64,000 nt of DNA from an uncultured Christensenellaceae bacterium. Its GTDB lineage: Bacteria > Bacillota > Clostridia > Christensenellales > CAG-314. Numbering within the stretch: position 1 is the first letter of the stretch; the number at the start of each line of letters is the position of its first letter. The stretch is from the NCBI GenBank assembly GCA_910586625.1, contig CAJUIZ010000004.1, positions 1-64,000 of the forward strand. Direction: 5' to 3'. The position numbers and the translations under genes were made by a program. Below the pieces are notes generated by a model that searched no databases, had not been told where the DNA came from, and saw only the letters and a list, made by a program, of their open reading frames with translations. Shown here piece by piece: positions 16,213-23,617 of the stretch.

Positions 16213-17559
16213 ATGAAAGTCTTTTTAAGCCATTCAAGTATGAACAAAACCAACGTCAAAGCAATCGTATCGTATTTGCCCAAACAAATGCAAACCTGGC
16301 TGGACGAAAACAATCTGGTGTGGGGTTCTCCGCTCGAAGAAACGTTCGAATCGGTAATCAAAACGGAAATGGATTACGTTATCGTATTTTTAAGCGGTTC
16401 GCGGCAATCTAACGTGTGGGTTACCAAAGAACTCAACTGGGCTTTGGAGCGTCAAAAAAGCGTAAACCGTTGCTTTGTGCTGCCCGTAATTATGCCCAGT
16501 TTGGAAGGAGATCCGTACCAAGAGTATCCCGAGATTAACAATATAAAATACATAAAACTTGACAACTACGAAGAAACAGGCTTCAAAAGCTGCGCCGAAA
16601 GAATTACCGCACAACTGTTTTCGTTGATAATCAACGACCTTGACAATATGCACAAGCCTAAAAACGTGCCCGTGTCAAAGGTTATAAAGGACGCCAACAG
16701 TTTCTTGGACGAGTTTCGTCAAAAGGTATATAAAATAGTTTTTAAGCATCGCGAACACAATCCGATAAGCGTAGACGAATTGTACAACGAATTGTCACAC
16801 AAATTCGAAGTCAAGCTATCGTACGACGACTTTCCCGATTTATTAAATAAAGTATGCGCAACGTTATCCGGCGTTTACTTCGACGGTTACGTACTGTATC
16901 TTACCGAAGAACACTCGCAGTGGAAACAAAACGTCAGCGCAGAAAGCAAAAAAGCCATAGCTTACGTCGCATCTCGCCATATTCGCAGCGGTCAGTCGGT
17001 ATTTATAGACGCAGGCTCTACTATGAGTTTCTTAATAGATATCATATGTAAACGTATCGAATCGCACACTTTAAGCGGACTGAAGCTTATACTTATTTCC
17101 ACCGAACACGCCAATAAAATAGCAGATATTTGCGCGGCGCTGGGCTGTGATCAATACAACTCGCCCGCAATAATTTATCTGCCCGGCGGAATGGTTCGAG
17201 CGAATACAAAAGCTATCGTAGGCATAGACGGGCACGACAGTTTGGAAGCAATCGTCAATCATCTCAGAAAAATCGACGTGGCGTTTATAGGGGCAAACGG
17301 AGCGGACAGCGATTCGGGAATCTATACTCACGACAACGAAGAATTATACACAAAGCAGCGTATAGCGGAAATATCAAAATGCGTGTACTATACTTTCGAC
17401 GACTCGAAATGCGGAATTATACTCGATTCCAAATTGGCGGACTTTTCGGACGTTAACGTGCGAGCTATAATTAACGAAAATCCGCAAAATGAAGAACTGC
17501 AAAAAATTCTGGATAAATACGGCGACAGAATAGAATTGGCAAAGGCGCTTGCGAAATGA
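16213..17559 (+). CDS. TIR domain fused to a DeoR-type sugar-sensing domain
   Basis: 448 aa from the ATG at 16213 (AGGGG 10 bases upstream); the frame is open further upstream, but there is no homology or ribosome site there. Residues 1-120 are a TIR domain: 'MKVFLSHSSMNK' (beta A, box 1), 'VIVFLSGSRQS' and 'NVWVTKELNWAL', in which Glu73 occupies the catalytic position of TIR NADases. Residues about 150-240 are a helical or winged-helix-like linker. Residues about 245-430 match the effector domain of DeoR regulators: 'VFIDAGSTMSFL', 'LILISTEHANKIA', 'IIYLPGGMVRANTKAIVG', 'VAFIGANGADSDSGIY', then an acidic 'TFDDSKCG'. That domain binds sugar phosphates or nucleoside-derived ligands. The usual N-terminal DNA-binding domain is replaced by TIR. 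The stop overlaps the next gene by 4 bp. Ligand-gated NAD+ hydrolysis or signalling is a reasonable inference, not shown. Confidence 0.8.
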   Translation: MKVFLSHSSMNKTNVKAIVSYLPKQMQTWLDENNLVWGSPLEETFESVIKTEMDYVIVFLSGSRQSNVWVTKELNWALERQKSVNRCFVLPVIMPSLEGDPYQEYPEINNIKYIKLDNYEETGFKSCAERITAQLFSLIINDLDNMHKPKNVPVSKVIKDANSFLDEFRQKVYKIVFKHREHNPISVDELYNELSHKFEVKLSYDDFPDLLNKVCATLSGVYFDGYVLYLTEEHSQWKQNVSAESKKAIAYVASRHIRSGQSVFIDAGSTMSFLIDIICKRIESHTLSGLKLILISTEHANKIADICAALGCDQYNSPAIIYLPGGMVRANTKAIVGIDGHDSLEAIVNHLRKIDVAFIGANGADSDSGIYTHDNEELYTKQRIAEISKCVYYTFDDSKCGIILDSKLADFSDVNVRAIINENPQNEELQKILDKYGDRIELAKALAK

Positions 17560-18131
17560 AAAATCTGATTATTTTCGATTGCTTCGGGGTACTTACAAGC
17601 GAGCTCGCGCCCGTATGGTTTGGAAAAAGATTTCCGCCGCAGCAGGCCAAGGAGCTTAAAGAAAGGTATTTCGGAAATGCGGATTTAGGCGGCAAGACTA
17701 TATCTCAACTGATGGATGACTTATCGAGCGGACTGAGTATTGACAAAAATGTAATAATTCGGGAGTTTACGGAAATATTTTCTCTTAATGTAGAATTGTT
17801 AAGCTACATACGCAACTTAAAACTCAACCGCCCCGATTACGACGTAGCTTTGCTTTCCAATGCTCCGCAGGGCTTGGTAGAAAGTATCTTCAATGAGTTC
17901 GGCTTATACCGCCGATTCGATAAAATATTCATCTCGTGGCAATATAAAACGGCAAAACCGGACAGACGGTTTTACGAAATTTGCCTGAAAGGAATGGGCG
18001 CGAAATACGGCAAGATTTTTATGATTGACGACAACCCGACAAACCTAACAGGGTTGACAGAGATGGGCATCACGCCCGTATTATTCACGAATAATGCAGA
18101 GCTGTTCGCATTTTTAGACGGAGAATTATGA
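17556..18131 (+). CDS. HAD-superfamily hydrolase
   Basis: 191 aa. HAD motifs in order: I 'IIFDCFGVLT' (Asp8 is the nucleophile; the second Asp of DxD is Phe, as in several IA-type subgroups with DxFG), II 'ALLSNAP' near 103, III Lys in 'YKTAKPDRRFY' near 129, IV 'IFMIDDNPTNLTG' near 150. The helical cap lies between motifs I and II. Likely a small-molecule phosphatase; substrate unknown. ATGA overlaps join it to the TIR gene upstream and the acetyltransferase downstream, so the three are translated together. Confidence 0.85.
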   Translation: MKNLIIFDCFGVLTSELAPVWFGKRFPPQQAKELKERYFGNADLGGKTISQLMDDLSSGLSIDKNVIIREFTEIFSLNVELLSYIRNLKLNRPDYDVALLSNAPQGLVESIFNEFGLYRRFDKIFISWQYKTAKPDRRFYEICLKGMGAKYGKIFMIDDNPTNLTGLTEMGITPVLFTNNAELFAFLDGEL

Positions 18132-18667
18132 AAAACACTTACTTAGGCTCTAACGAACAATTACGACAGGAAAACATAAATGCCAGACAGTTTACCTTAC
18201 GCTACAACAGTATGGATCCGTCGGACGTCGAAGGACACTTCCAAGCATTGAAAGGTTTTTTAGGTGATATAGGCGAAAAATCTCGAATATTAGCTCCGTT
18301 TGCTTGCGACCGCGGCAATAAAATACACATCGGTAAGGGTTCATTTGTAAACTACGGAGCGACTTTTCTGGATATGACTGATATCTATATCGGCGACGAC
18401 GTACGCATTGCGCCCAACTGTTCGATTTATACGGTTTGGCATCCGTTAGGGTACGTTCAACGACAAAATCGGGTATGCTTTACAGACGAAGTGCATATCG
18501 AAGACCATTGTTGGATTTGCGGCAACGTAACGATTTTGCCCGGCGTACGGATAGGCGCGCGTTCCGTAATAGGCGCGGGCAGCGTGGTAACGAAAGACAT
18601 TCCGCCCGATTCGTTAGCGTTCGGCAATCCCTGTAAAGTTATAAGGAGAATAGACGAAAATGAGTAA
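18128..18667 (+). CDS. Left-handed beta-helix (hexapeptide) acetyltransferase
   Basis: 179 aa, related to maltose/galactoside O-acetyltransferases: an N-terminal helical segment with 'ENINARQFTLRYN', then hexapeptide repeats from about residue 55 ('IHIGKGSFVNYGATFLD', 'IYIGDDVRIAPNCSIYT', 'WICGNVTILPGVRIGARSV'), with the catalytic His in 'TVWHPL' near 102. It would transfer an acetyl group from acetyl-CoA to a sugar or nucleoside hydroxyl. Overlaps the kinase gene by 8 bp. Confidence 0.88.
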   Translation: MKNTYLGSNEQLRQENINARQFTLRYNSMDPSDVEGHFQALKGFLGDIGEKSRILAPFACDRGNKIHIGKGSFVNYGATFLDMTDIYIGDDVRIAPNCSIYTVWHPLGYVQRQNRVCFTDEVHIEDHCWICGNVTILPGVRIGARSVIGAGSVVTKDIPPDSLAFGNPCKVIRRIDENE

Positions 18668-19538
18668 AGGTTTATTTGTAGGTCTGTGCGGATTAGACGT
18701 TGTATTTTACGAAAAGGGCAAGTTCCCTGTGGAAGACACCAAAATGAAGTGTTCCGACGTTCGCGCTTGTATCGGCGGTCCGGCGGCAAACGCAGCTATA
18801 ACGTTCGCAATGCTTGGCGGAGAAAGCACCGTAGTATCCTACATAGGCTCGTCCGCCATAGGACAGGTTATTAAACGTCAAATGGCGGATTACGGTATAA
18901 AAGTTATAGACCTGTGCGAAGACTCGGATGTGAAATGTATTTCCAGCATATACGTTAACACAACAAATGCTACCCGCACCATTTTCAGCGGGCGAAACGA
19001 CATAGGCAAATTGACCACGTTCGACGAATTGGAAAAACAAATAGAACAAACGGATTTTATTCTATACGACGGACACTTCTCGCAAGTGGACGACTGCTTA
19101 TTGGAAACCGCGAAAAAACACGGGAAAGATATTGTAATCGACGTGGGCGACTGGAAGGATACCTTTGACAAAATACTGCGTTATAATCCAACGCTTATTT
19201 GCTCCAAAGTATTTAAGAAAAACGGTAAAAACGGCGTTCAGCTTATGGAAGAATACGGTTACGATAAAGTTGCAATAACCAAAGGCTCAGCTCCGATAGA
19301 GTACAAAACTGTCGGTATGCCGCGTTCGGAAGAAATTGCCGCGCCTTCGGTAAACGCCGTAGACACGCTGGGCGCAGGCGACGTATTCCACGGAGCATAC
19401 TGTTATTTCCGTTACAGCAAACACTGTGATTTCCGCGCGGCACTGGAAAACGCAAGCAAGGTCGCCGCTGTTTCCGCAACAGTGTACGGCGTGGTAAACG
19501 GCGTCAACGAATACTTAAACGCTGCGAAAAAACAATAA
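18660..19538 (+). CDS. PfkB-family carbohydrate or nucleoside kinase
   Basis: 292 aa, ribokinase fold. PfkB signature 1 region 'CIGGPAANAAITFAMLGG' (39-56) and signature 2 'DTLGAGDVFHGAYCYF' near 238, where the Asp of GAGD is the catalytic base. Substrates of the family include ribose, fructose, adenosine and related compounds; which applies here cannot be told. It is the last gene of the four-gene TIR operon and is ended by a strong terminator. Confidence 0.9.
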   Translation: MSKGLFVGLCGLDVVFYEKGKFPVEDTKMKCSDVRACIGGPAANAAITFAMLGGESTVVSYIGSSAIGQVIKRQMADYGIKVIDLCEDSDVKCISSIYVNTTNATRTIFSGRNDIGKLTTFDELEKQIEQTDFILYDGHFSQVDDCLLETAKKHGKDIVIDVGDWKDTFDKILRYNPTLICSKVFKKNGKNGVQLMEEYGYDKVAITKGSAPIEYKTVGMPRSEEIAAPSVNAVDTLGAGDVFHGAYCYFRYSKHCDFRAALENASKVAAVSATVYGVVNGVNEYLNAAKKQ

Positions 19539-19564
19539 ACAATTAAGTGAAATAATTTCATTAG

Positions 19565-19593
19565 AAAAAGCGTTCGGAACCGAACGCTTTTTT
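19565..19593. terminator. Bidirectional terminator between TIR operon and ABC exporter
   Basis: AAAAAGCGTTCGG and CCGAACGCTTTTT form a perfect palindrome (19565-19592) with T-runs on both strands, placed between convergent operons. Confidence 0.9.
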
Positions 19594-19627
19594 GTTAAAA
19601 CATTTATCACACAGAATACGCGCTAAT

Positions 19628-20560
19628 TTATTTGACGACTTTGGAACGTTTTCTTCTTGCCTTTGTAACGTCGTCACGCTTGAAAACGTTAATTAAAACG
19701 TACGCGCCTATCAAAACCGACACCGTTACTATAATAACAAGAAGCATTGCCGTGTCAGACACGTTATGTCCGAAAAACTCGAAGCTGCAATCCACGCTCT
19801 TTTTAATTTCAGAAACCACTTCGTCTGGAAAGCCGCTGTTTGACATCTCCGCAAATACGCCGCGCATAGCGTGGTTTTTTATTAGCGAAGTACTGTACGT
19901 GCTGGGTAAAAAGCACAGTACCTTTTGCAGTCCGCTTCCGAATTGCGAAATAGGCATATACGCGCCGCAAATAAAGCCGTAGCAGGCGGATACTATCGTG
20001 CTTACGGCGGAAATCTGTCCCTGCGTGTGCAAAAACGCGTTTATAATGGACGACAACGCCGCGCCGAACATAGTAAATAAAAAGATATCCAAAAGTATCA
20101 GCATAACGTCGCCGAATGTCATATACCACCCTGCGACGGCAACGTAAATAAGACTTGCACCGAAAGCCACCAAATTGATAATGAGCGTAACGGACAGCGT
20201 TGCAAGGTAGTAGGATAAAGCCAAGACGGACTTTTTGACGGGGGATACCAACAAATCCTTACGTACGCCCAAGTACTTGTCCTGCACCATTATTATGTTG
20301 GCGCAGAACGCAACAGTTACACAGCATACGGCAAGCAGCGACGAAAACAGCTGGCTTGCCACCAAGCCGTTGATAATTTTGTCGTCTACGTTAAAGCCCT
20401 GCGGTATAGACGAAGCAAAACTGTCGTTGTATACCTTGGCAAGAAACGTTGTGTACAGCACAAGCAAAATAAGCGGAACAAGCATTGACGAAAAAAACAA
20501 GCCCTTATCCTTGAAAAACAGCTTGATATTGCGTTTTGTAAGAGAAAAAAGCGTTTTCAT
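19628..20560 (-). CDS. ABC-2 type transporter permease
   Basis: 310 aa with six membrane helices: one near residues 23-42, then a block of five between about 70 and 295, and a large loop after the first helix, the layout of DrrB/NodJ-type exporter permeases. The N-terminus 'LFSLTKRNIKLFFKDKG' is typical. Its start overlaps the stop of the ATPase gene (TAATG). The pair probably exports a hydrophobic compound or lipid; substrate unknown. Confidence 0.85.
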   Translation of the reverse strand: MKTLFSLTKRNIKLFFKDKGLFFSSMLVPLILLVLYTTFLAKVYNDSFASSIPQGFNVDDKIINGLVASQLFSSLLAVCCVTVAFCANIIMVQDKYLGVRKDLLVSPVKKSVLALSYYLATLSVTLIINLVAFGASLIYVAVAGWYMTFGDVMLILLDIFLFTMFGAALSSIINAFLHTQGQISAVSTIVSACYGFICGAYMPISQFGSGLQKVLCFLPSTYSTSLIKNHAMRGVFAEMSNSGFPDEVVSEIKKSVDCSFEFFGHNVSDTAMLLVIIVTVSVLIGAYVLINVFKRDDVTKARRKRSKVVK

Positions 20561-21468
20561 TACAAATTGCCCCCTTCTAACTTTTTGCCCGTGACAGACA
20601 AAAACACGTCGTCCATTTTGCCCTTGCTTATTTCGAAGTCACAAAACAGCTCGGCGTTAGATATTATAAGGTCGCGCGCCTGTTCGGTGTTCTTGACTGA
20701 TATTCGGAAAGCGTCGCGTATGGCTTCGTATGGTAATTTCAGCGCTTTGACCTTGCTTTCCGACACTCCGTAAACCGTAACAAAGTCACCCGTATATTTG
20801 TTTTTCAACTCCAACGGAGAGCCTTCGGCGACGATTTTGCCGCAATCCAAAATTACAACGTAATCCGCGTCGGCGGTTTCTTCCATATAATGCGTAGTCA
20901 AAAATACTGTCATACCGCAGCGTATGCGCAAGTCGTCTATGACCTTCCACAGCAGCTTACGCGTCTGCGGGTCTAAACCCGTAGTAGGCTCGTCCAATAT
21001 GAGTATTTCGGGATTATGCAATAGCGCACGCGCAACGTCTACCCTGCGGCGCTGACCGCCGGACAGTTTGCCGACGGTGCGTTTTAGCAAGTCGGAAAAA
21101 TCCAACAGCTCGGCAAGTTCCGAAATACGCTCGGCGGCGGCTTTGCCCGTTATGCCGTACAAGCTGGCGCGGGAAAGCAGATTGTCGCGAACTGTAAGGA
21201 CGGAATCCAACACGGACGACTGGAATACAACGCCTATCTTGGAAGTTATAGCAGCTATATCCGTAAGCGCGTTTTTACCGCAAACGGTAATCTGCCCTTC
21301 GTCCGGACGAATGGTACCGCACATCATGGATATTGTAGTGCTCTTGCCCGCGCCGTTAACTCCCAAAAAGGCGAATAGCTCGCCCTGCTTCACCTTGAAG
21401 GATAAGCCGTCTACCGCTTTAACTTCGCCGAACGATTTGTGCAAACCGTTAATTTCTATTACGTTCAT
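20560..21468 (-). CDS. ABC transporter ATP-binding protein (DrrA/CcmA type)
   Basis: 302 aa. Walker A 'GVNGAGKSTTI' (38-48), Q-loop 'VFQSSVLD', signature 'LSGGQRRRVDVA' near 136, Walker B 'ILILDEPTTGLDP' near 157 and switch His in 'FLTTHYMEE'. A C-terminal part of about 80 residues is typical for drug/lipid exporters of the DrrA group. First gene of the exporter operon. Two promoters precede it, of which the distal one contains a G homopolymer in its spacer. Confidence 0.93.
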   Translation of the reverse strand: MNVIEINGLHKSFGEVKAVDGLSFKVKQGELFAFLGVNGAGKSTTISMMCGTIRPDEGQITVCGKNALTDIAAITSKIGVVFQSSVLDSVLTVRDNLLSRASLYGITGKAAAERISELAELLDFSDLLKRTVGKLSGGQRRRVDVARALLHNPEILILDEPTTGLDPQTRKLLWKVIDDLRIRCGMTVFLTTHYMEETADADYVVILDCGKIVAEGSPLELKNKYTGDFVTVYGVSESKVKALKLPYEAIRDAFRISVKNTEQARDLIISNAELFCDFEISKGKMDDVFLSVTGKKLEGGNL

Positions 21469-21524
21469 ACCAGTTTCTCCATAATAGCGTCGATATTCTA
21501 AAACAAGCGTTTTAGCACATTTAC

Positions 21525-21553
21525 AGTATACACTTACGCAAAAGTTTAGTCAA
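21525..21553 (-). promoter_or_regulatory. Proximal promoter of the ABC exporter operon
   Basis: On the minus strand TTGACT (21553-21548), 17 bp, TATACT (21530-21525). It lies downstream of the poly-G promoter and could give constant basal expression. Confidence 0.6.
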
Positions 21554-21584
21554 TAATACCGAGCGTAATATTTCGTGTAGAATA

Positions 21585-21615
21585 ATTATACCCCCCCCCG
21601 AATACGATTTGTCAA
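21585..21615 (-). promoter_or_regulatory. Promoter with poly-G spacer, candidate phase-variable switch (ABC exporter)
   Basis: On the minus strand a perfect TTGACA (21615-21610) and a perfect TATAAT (21590-21585) are 19 bp apart. The spacer is AATCGTATTC followed by nine G, which abut the -10. Loss of two G would give the optimal 17 bp. The same design recurs at 55631-55661. Confidence 0.75.
21591..21599. repeat. Homopolymer of nine C (plus strand)
   Basis: Nine consecutive C; one of only two mononucleotide G/C tracts of nine or more in the window. Both lie between a -35 and a -10 hexamer. Confidence 0.95.
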
Positions 21616-21646
21616 CGGGAAACGGCAAATCTAACAAAATTTTATA

Positions 21647-21675
21647 TTGATTAAATTGTTAATTTATTGTATACT
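21647..21675 (+). promoter_or_regulatory. Promoter of the 165-aa membrane protein gene
   Basis: TTGATT (21647-21652), 17 bp, TATACT (21670-21675), divergent from the exporter promoters and 32 bp from the poly-G promoter's -35. Confidence 0.6.
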
Positions 21676-21695
21676 GTAAAAAAGGAGCATTGAAA

Positions 21696-22190
21696 TTGAA
21701 TCTCAACTCTAAATTTACCCTGACCGCCGGTATTTTGAATACGATTCTGGGCGCGATAATGTTGATATACGCCGTACTGTTGGCGTTAATGGCTTTCGTA
21801 AGCTTGTTACTGATAATAACGCCGCTGATAATAGCGGCGCTTCCGATGTTCTTTCTGTTCGGTTTTTTTGCGATTGTAACCTTGGTCGCAGCCGTCGCCA
21901 GCGAAGTAACGGGCATCGGATCGATAATGACGTCGTCCAAGGGCGGCACGCCGTCGCGTATTTTTTCCGTTATATCCGTGGTTGTGGACGCGGTAATGAT
22001 ACCGTCGGGACTGGCGACCTTTGCATACAACATATTCGGACTGACAAAGGAGACCGAATCGCCCGTAATGTGGATTGCACTGCTGATATCAAGCGCGCTT
22101 ACGGTTGCAATGGCGATAGCCTGCCTGATATTAAACGGCAAAGCTCTGAAACAAGCAAACGCAACGGAAAAAACCGACGCGTTGGCCTAA
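21696..22190 (+). CDS. Membrane protein with four helices, function unknown
   Basis: 164 aa, almost entirely hydrophobic, with helices near 8-30, 33-62, 85-110 and 120-142 and a polar C-terminal tail rich in Ala/Thr. The first possible start (TTG at 21690) is only two bases from the strong AAGGAG at 21682-21687; the TTG at 21696, eight bases away, fits better and is used here. The gene is divergent from the ABC exporter and shares its regulatory region. No family recognised. Confidence 0.65.
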   Translation: MNLNSKFTLTAGILNTILGAIMLIYAVLLALMAFVSLLLIITPLIIAALPMFFLFGFFAIVTLVAAVASEVTGIGSIMTSSKGGTPSRIFSVISVVVDAVMIPSGLATFAYNIFGLTKETESPVMWIALLISSALTVAMAIACLILNGKALKQANATEKTDALA

Positions 22191-22209
22191 TAAAAACCGC
22201 TAAAAGCAA

Positions 22210-22262
22210 AAGATTGACCGAAAAAGGTCAATCTTAATAAAAGACCGAAAATAAATCGGTCT
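22210..22262. terminator. Double terminator between convergent genes
   Basis: Two hairpins in tandem: AAGATTGACC with GGTCAATCTT (22210-22235) and AGACCGA with TCGGTCT (22242-22262). On the minus strand each is followed by T residues, ending the V-ATPase-engB transcript; the first also serves the plus strand. Confidence 0.85.
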
Positions 22263-22279
22263 GATACCCTGCTTCGATA

Positions 22280-22897
22280 TTATTGCTCTGCCGCAACCTG
22301 ATACGCGCTTAACACTTTATCCAAGCGTTCCGAAATTGCTTCTTTGCCGGTCTTGGCAAGGGACGAAATAGCGATAATATTGCCTTCGCCTACTTTGAAA
22401 AAGTTAGCAATGCAACGAAGGCGGTTTTTTACTTGGCTTTTGGATACTTTATCTGCCTTGGTGGCGACTATCGTAAAAGGAAGATTGTTTTTGAACAGAT
22501 AGTTGTACATTGTTACGTCGTCGCGCGTGGGGTCGTGACGTATATCCACCAAAAAGAAAACGTGTTTAAGCATTTTCTCCTTAGCAAGATATTTTTCCAG
22601 TAAATTCGCCCATTTGAGCTTTTCTGCATCGGAAACCTTGGCAAAGCCGTATCCCGGCAAATCCGCCAATATAAACTCGTCGTTCGCGCCGTCGTTAATC
22701 AAAAAATAATTGATAAGACGCGTGCGCCCCGGCAACTTGGACGTGCGCGCCAACTTGCCGTCGTTTACAAGATAATTGATAAAGCTGCTTTTGCCCACGT
22801 TAGACTTGCCCGCCACCGCTACTTGAACAAGATCGGACACAATACATTGCTCATACTTGGACGCGCCCTTGATATAGCTTGCATTCTTGATAATCAT
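22280..22897 (-). CDS. engB: Ribosome biogenesis GTP-binding protein EngB (YihA/YsxC)
   Basis: 205 aa from ATG at 22897. Circularly normal small GTPase: G1 'VAGKSNVGKSSF', G3 'DLPGYGFAKV', G4 'ATKADK', G5-like 'ISSLAKTG'. It assists late 50S subunit assembly. The frame is open for 59 codons further upstream, but that part runs inside the subunit D gene and has no homology, so the internal ATG is chosen. Its position at the end of the V-ATPase operon, 5 bp after atpD, suggests read-through expression. Confidence 0.93.
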   Translation of the reverse strand: MIIKNASYIKGASKYEQCIVSDLVQVAVAGKSNVGKSSFINYLVNDGKLARTSKLPGRTRLINYFLINDGANDEFILADLPGYGFAKVSDAEKLKWANLLEKYLAKEKMLKHVFFLVDIRHDPTRDDVTMYNYLFKNNLPFTIVATKADKVSKSQVKNRLRCIANFFKVGEGNIIAISSLAKTGKEAISERLDKVLSAYQVAAEQ

Positions 22898-22902
22898 AAT
22901 TA

Positions 22903-23523
22903 CTAATTGAGCATATCCTTTACTTTCATAAGACGAACGGTAGCCGAACGCTCGCTTTCGTCCAACTTCATCTTGATATACTTGATTGTTTCGGTAAGCT
23001 GCGGAATCATAATATTTTCCAGCGCGTTGACGCGGCGTTTGTTCTTCTCTATTTCTTCCGCCAACATATTGCAAGCCTTTTCCGTTTCGGCAAGTTTTAT
23101 AAGCTTGATAACAACGGCGTTAAGTCCGCGCACGGCGTTATCCAACTGCTCGGTAACTGTAAGGAAGCTATACGGATACAATTCGCCCCCGTTATCTTCG
23201 ACTTCGATACTCGGAACGTTAATACCCATAATCTTACGCGACGACGTAGTTATCTTCAACGCTCTCGACGGCATAAGAATAGCTTCTTCCACCACGCGCG
23301 AATCGGTATTGGCACGCGCCTGAGCGAAGCTGACGAGAGCGGACGCAAGTTCTTTTTCCGTTTCTTCGCGCAGGCGTTTGTTTTCTTCCGCCACGGCGAT
23401 AAAACGGCGAATCATTTCGTCCGTCTTGTCTTTTAATAATTTGTGTCCGCGCGATGCGGTTTTGAGACGCTGCTGCAAGCGCTTCATTTCCATTCGCGTG
23501 GGGTTAACGTTCATAATTGCCAA
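22903..23523 (-). CDS. atpD: V-type ATP synthase subunit D
   Basis: 206 aa; central rotor stalk subunit, a long antiparallel coiled coil. The N-terminus 'VNPTRMEMKRLQQRLKTASRGHKLLKDKTDEM' region is the family's conserved start (NPTRxxLxxLKxRLxxAxRGHKLLKDKRDEL). It passes torque from the membrane ring to the A3B3 head. Last ATPase gene of the operon. Confidence 0.96.
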   Translation of the reverse strand: MAIMNVNPTRMEMKRLQQRLKTASRGHKLLKDKTDEMIRRFIAVAEENKRLREETEKELASALVSFAQARANTDSRVVEEAILMPSRALKITTSSRKIMGINVPSIEVEDNGGELYPYSFLTVTEQLDNAVRGLNAVVIKLIKLAETEKACNMLAEEIEKNKRRVNALENIMIPQLTETIKYIKMKLDESERSATVRLMKVKDMLN

Positions 23524-23617
23524 AATATCAGTCTCCGTTAATTTGTTCTTTCTATATTAAACCCTATGTTTTTTACGTATTTATAAGTTCGCAAACGTAT
23601 CGTTCCGTTCCGAACAA

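Noticed and set aside
16213..19538. Thoeris anti-phage system
   Set aside because: No ThsA-like protein (SIR2-SLOG or STALD effector) is present; the TIR is fused to a DeoR-type effector domain.
22898..23074. Extended N-terminus of engB
   Set aside because: The additional 59 codons overlap the end of the subunit D gene and carry no EngB homology; the ATG at 22897 fits the family start.
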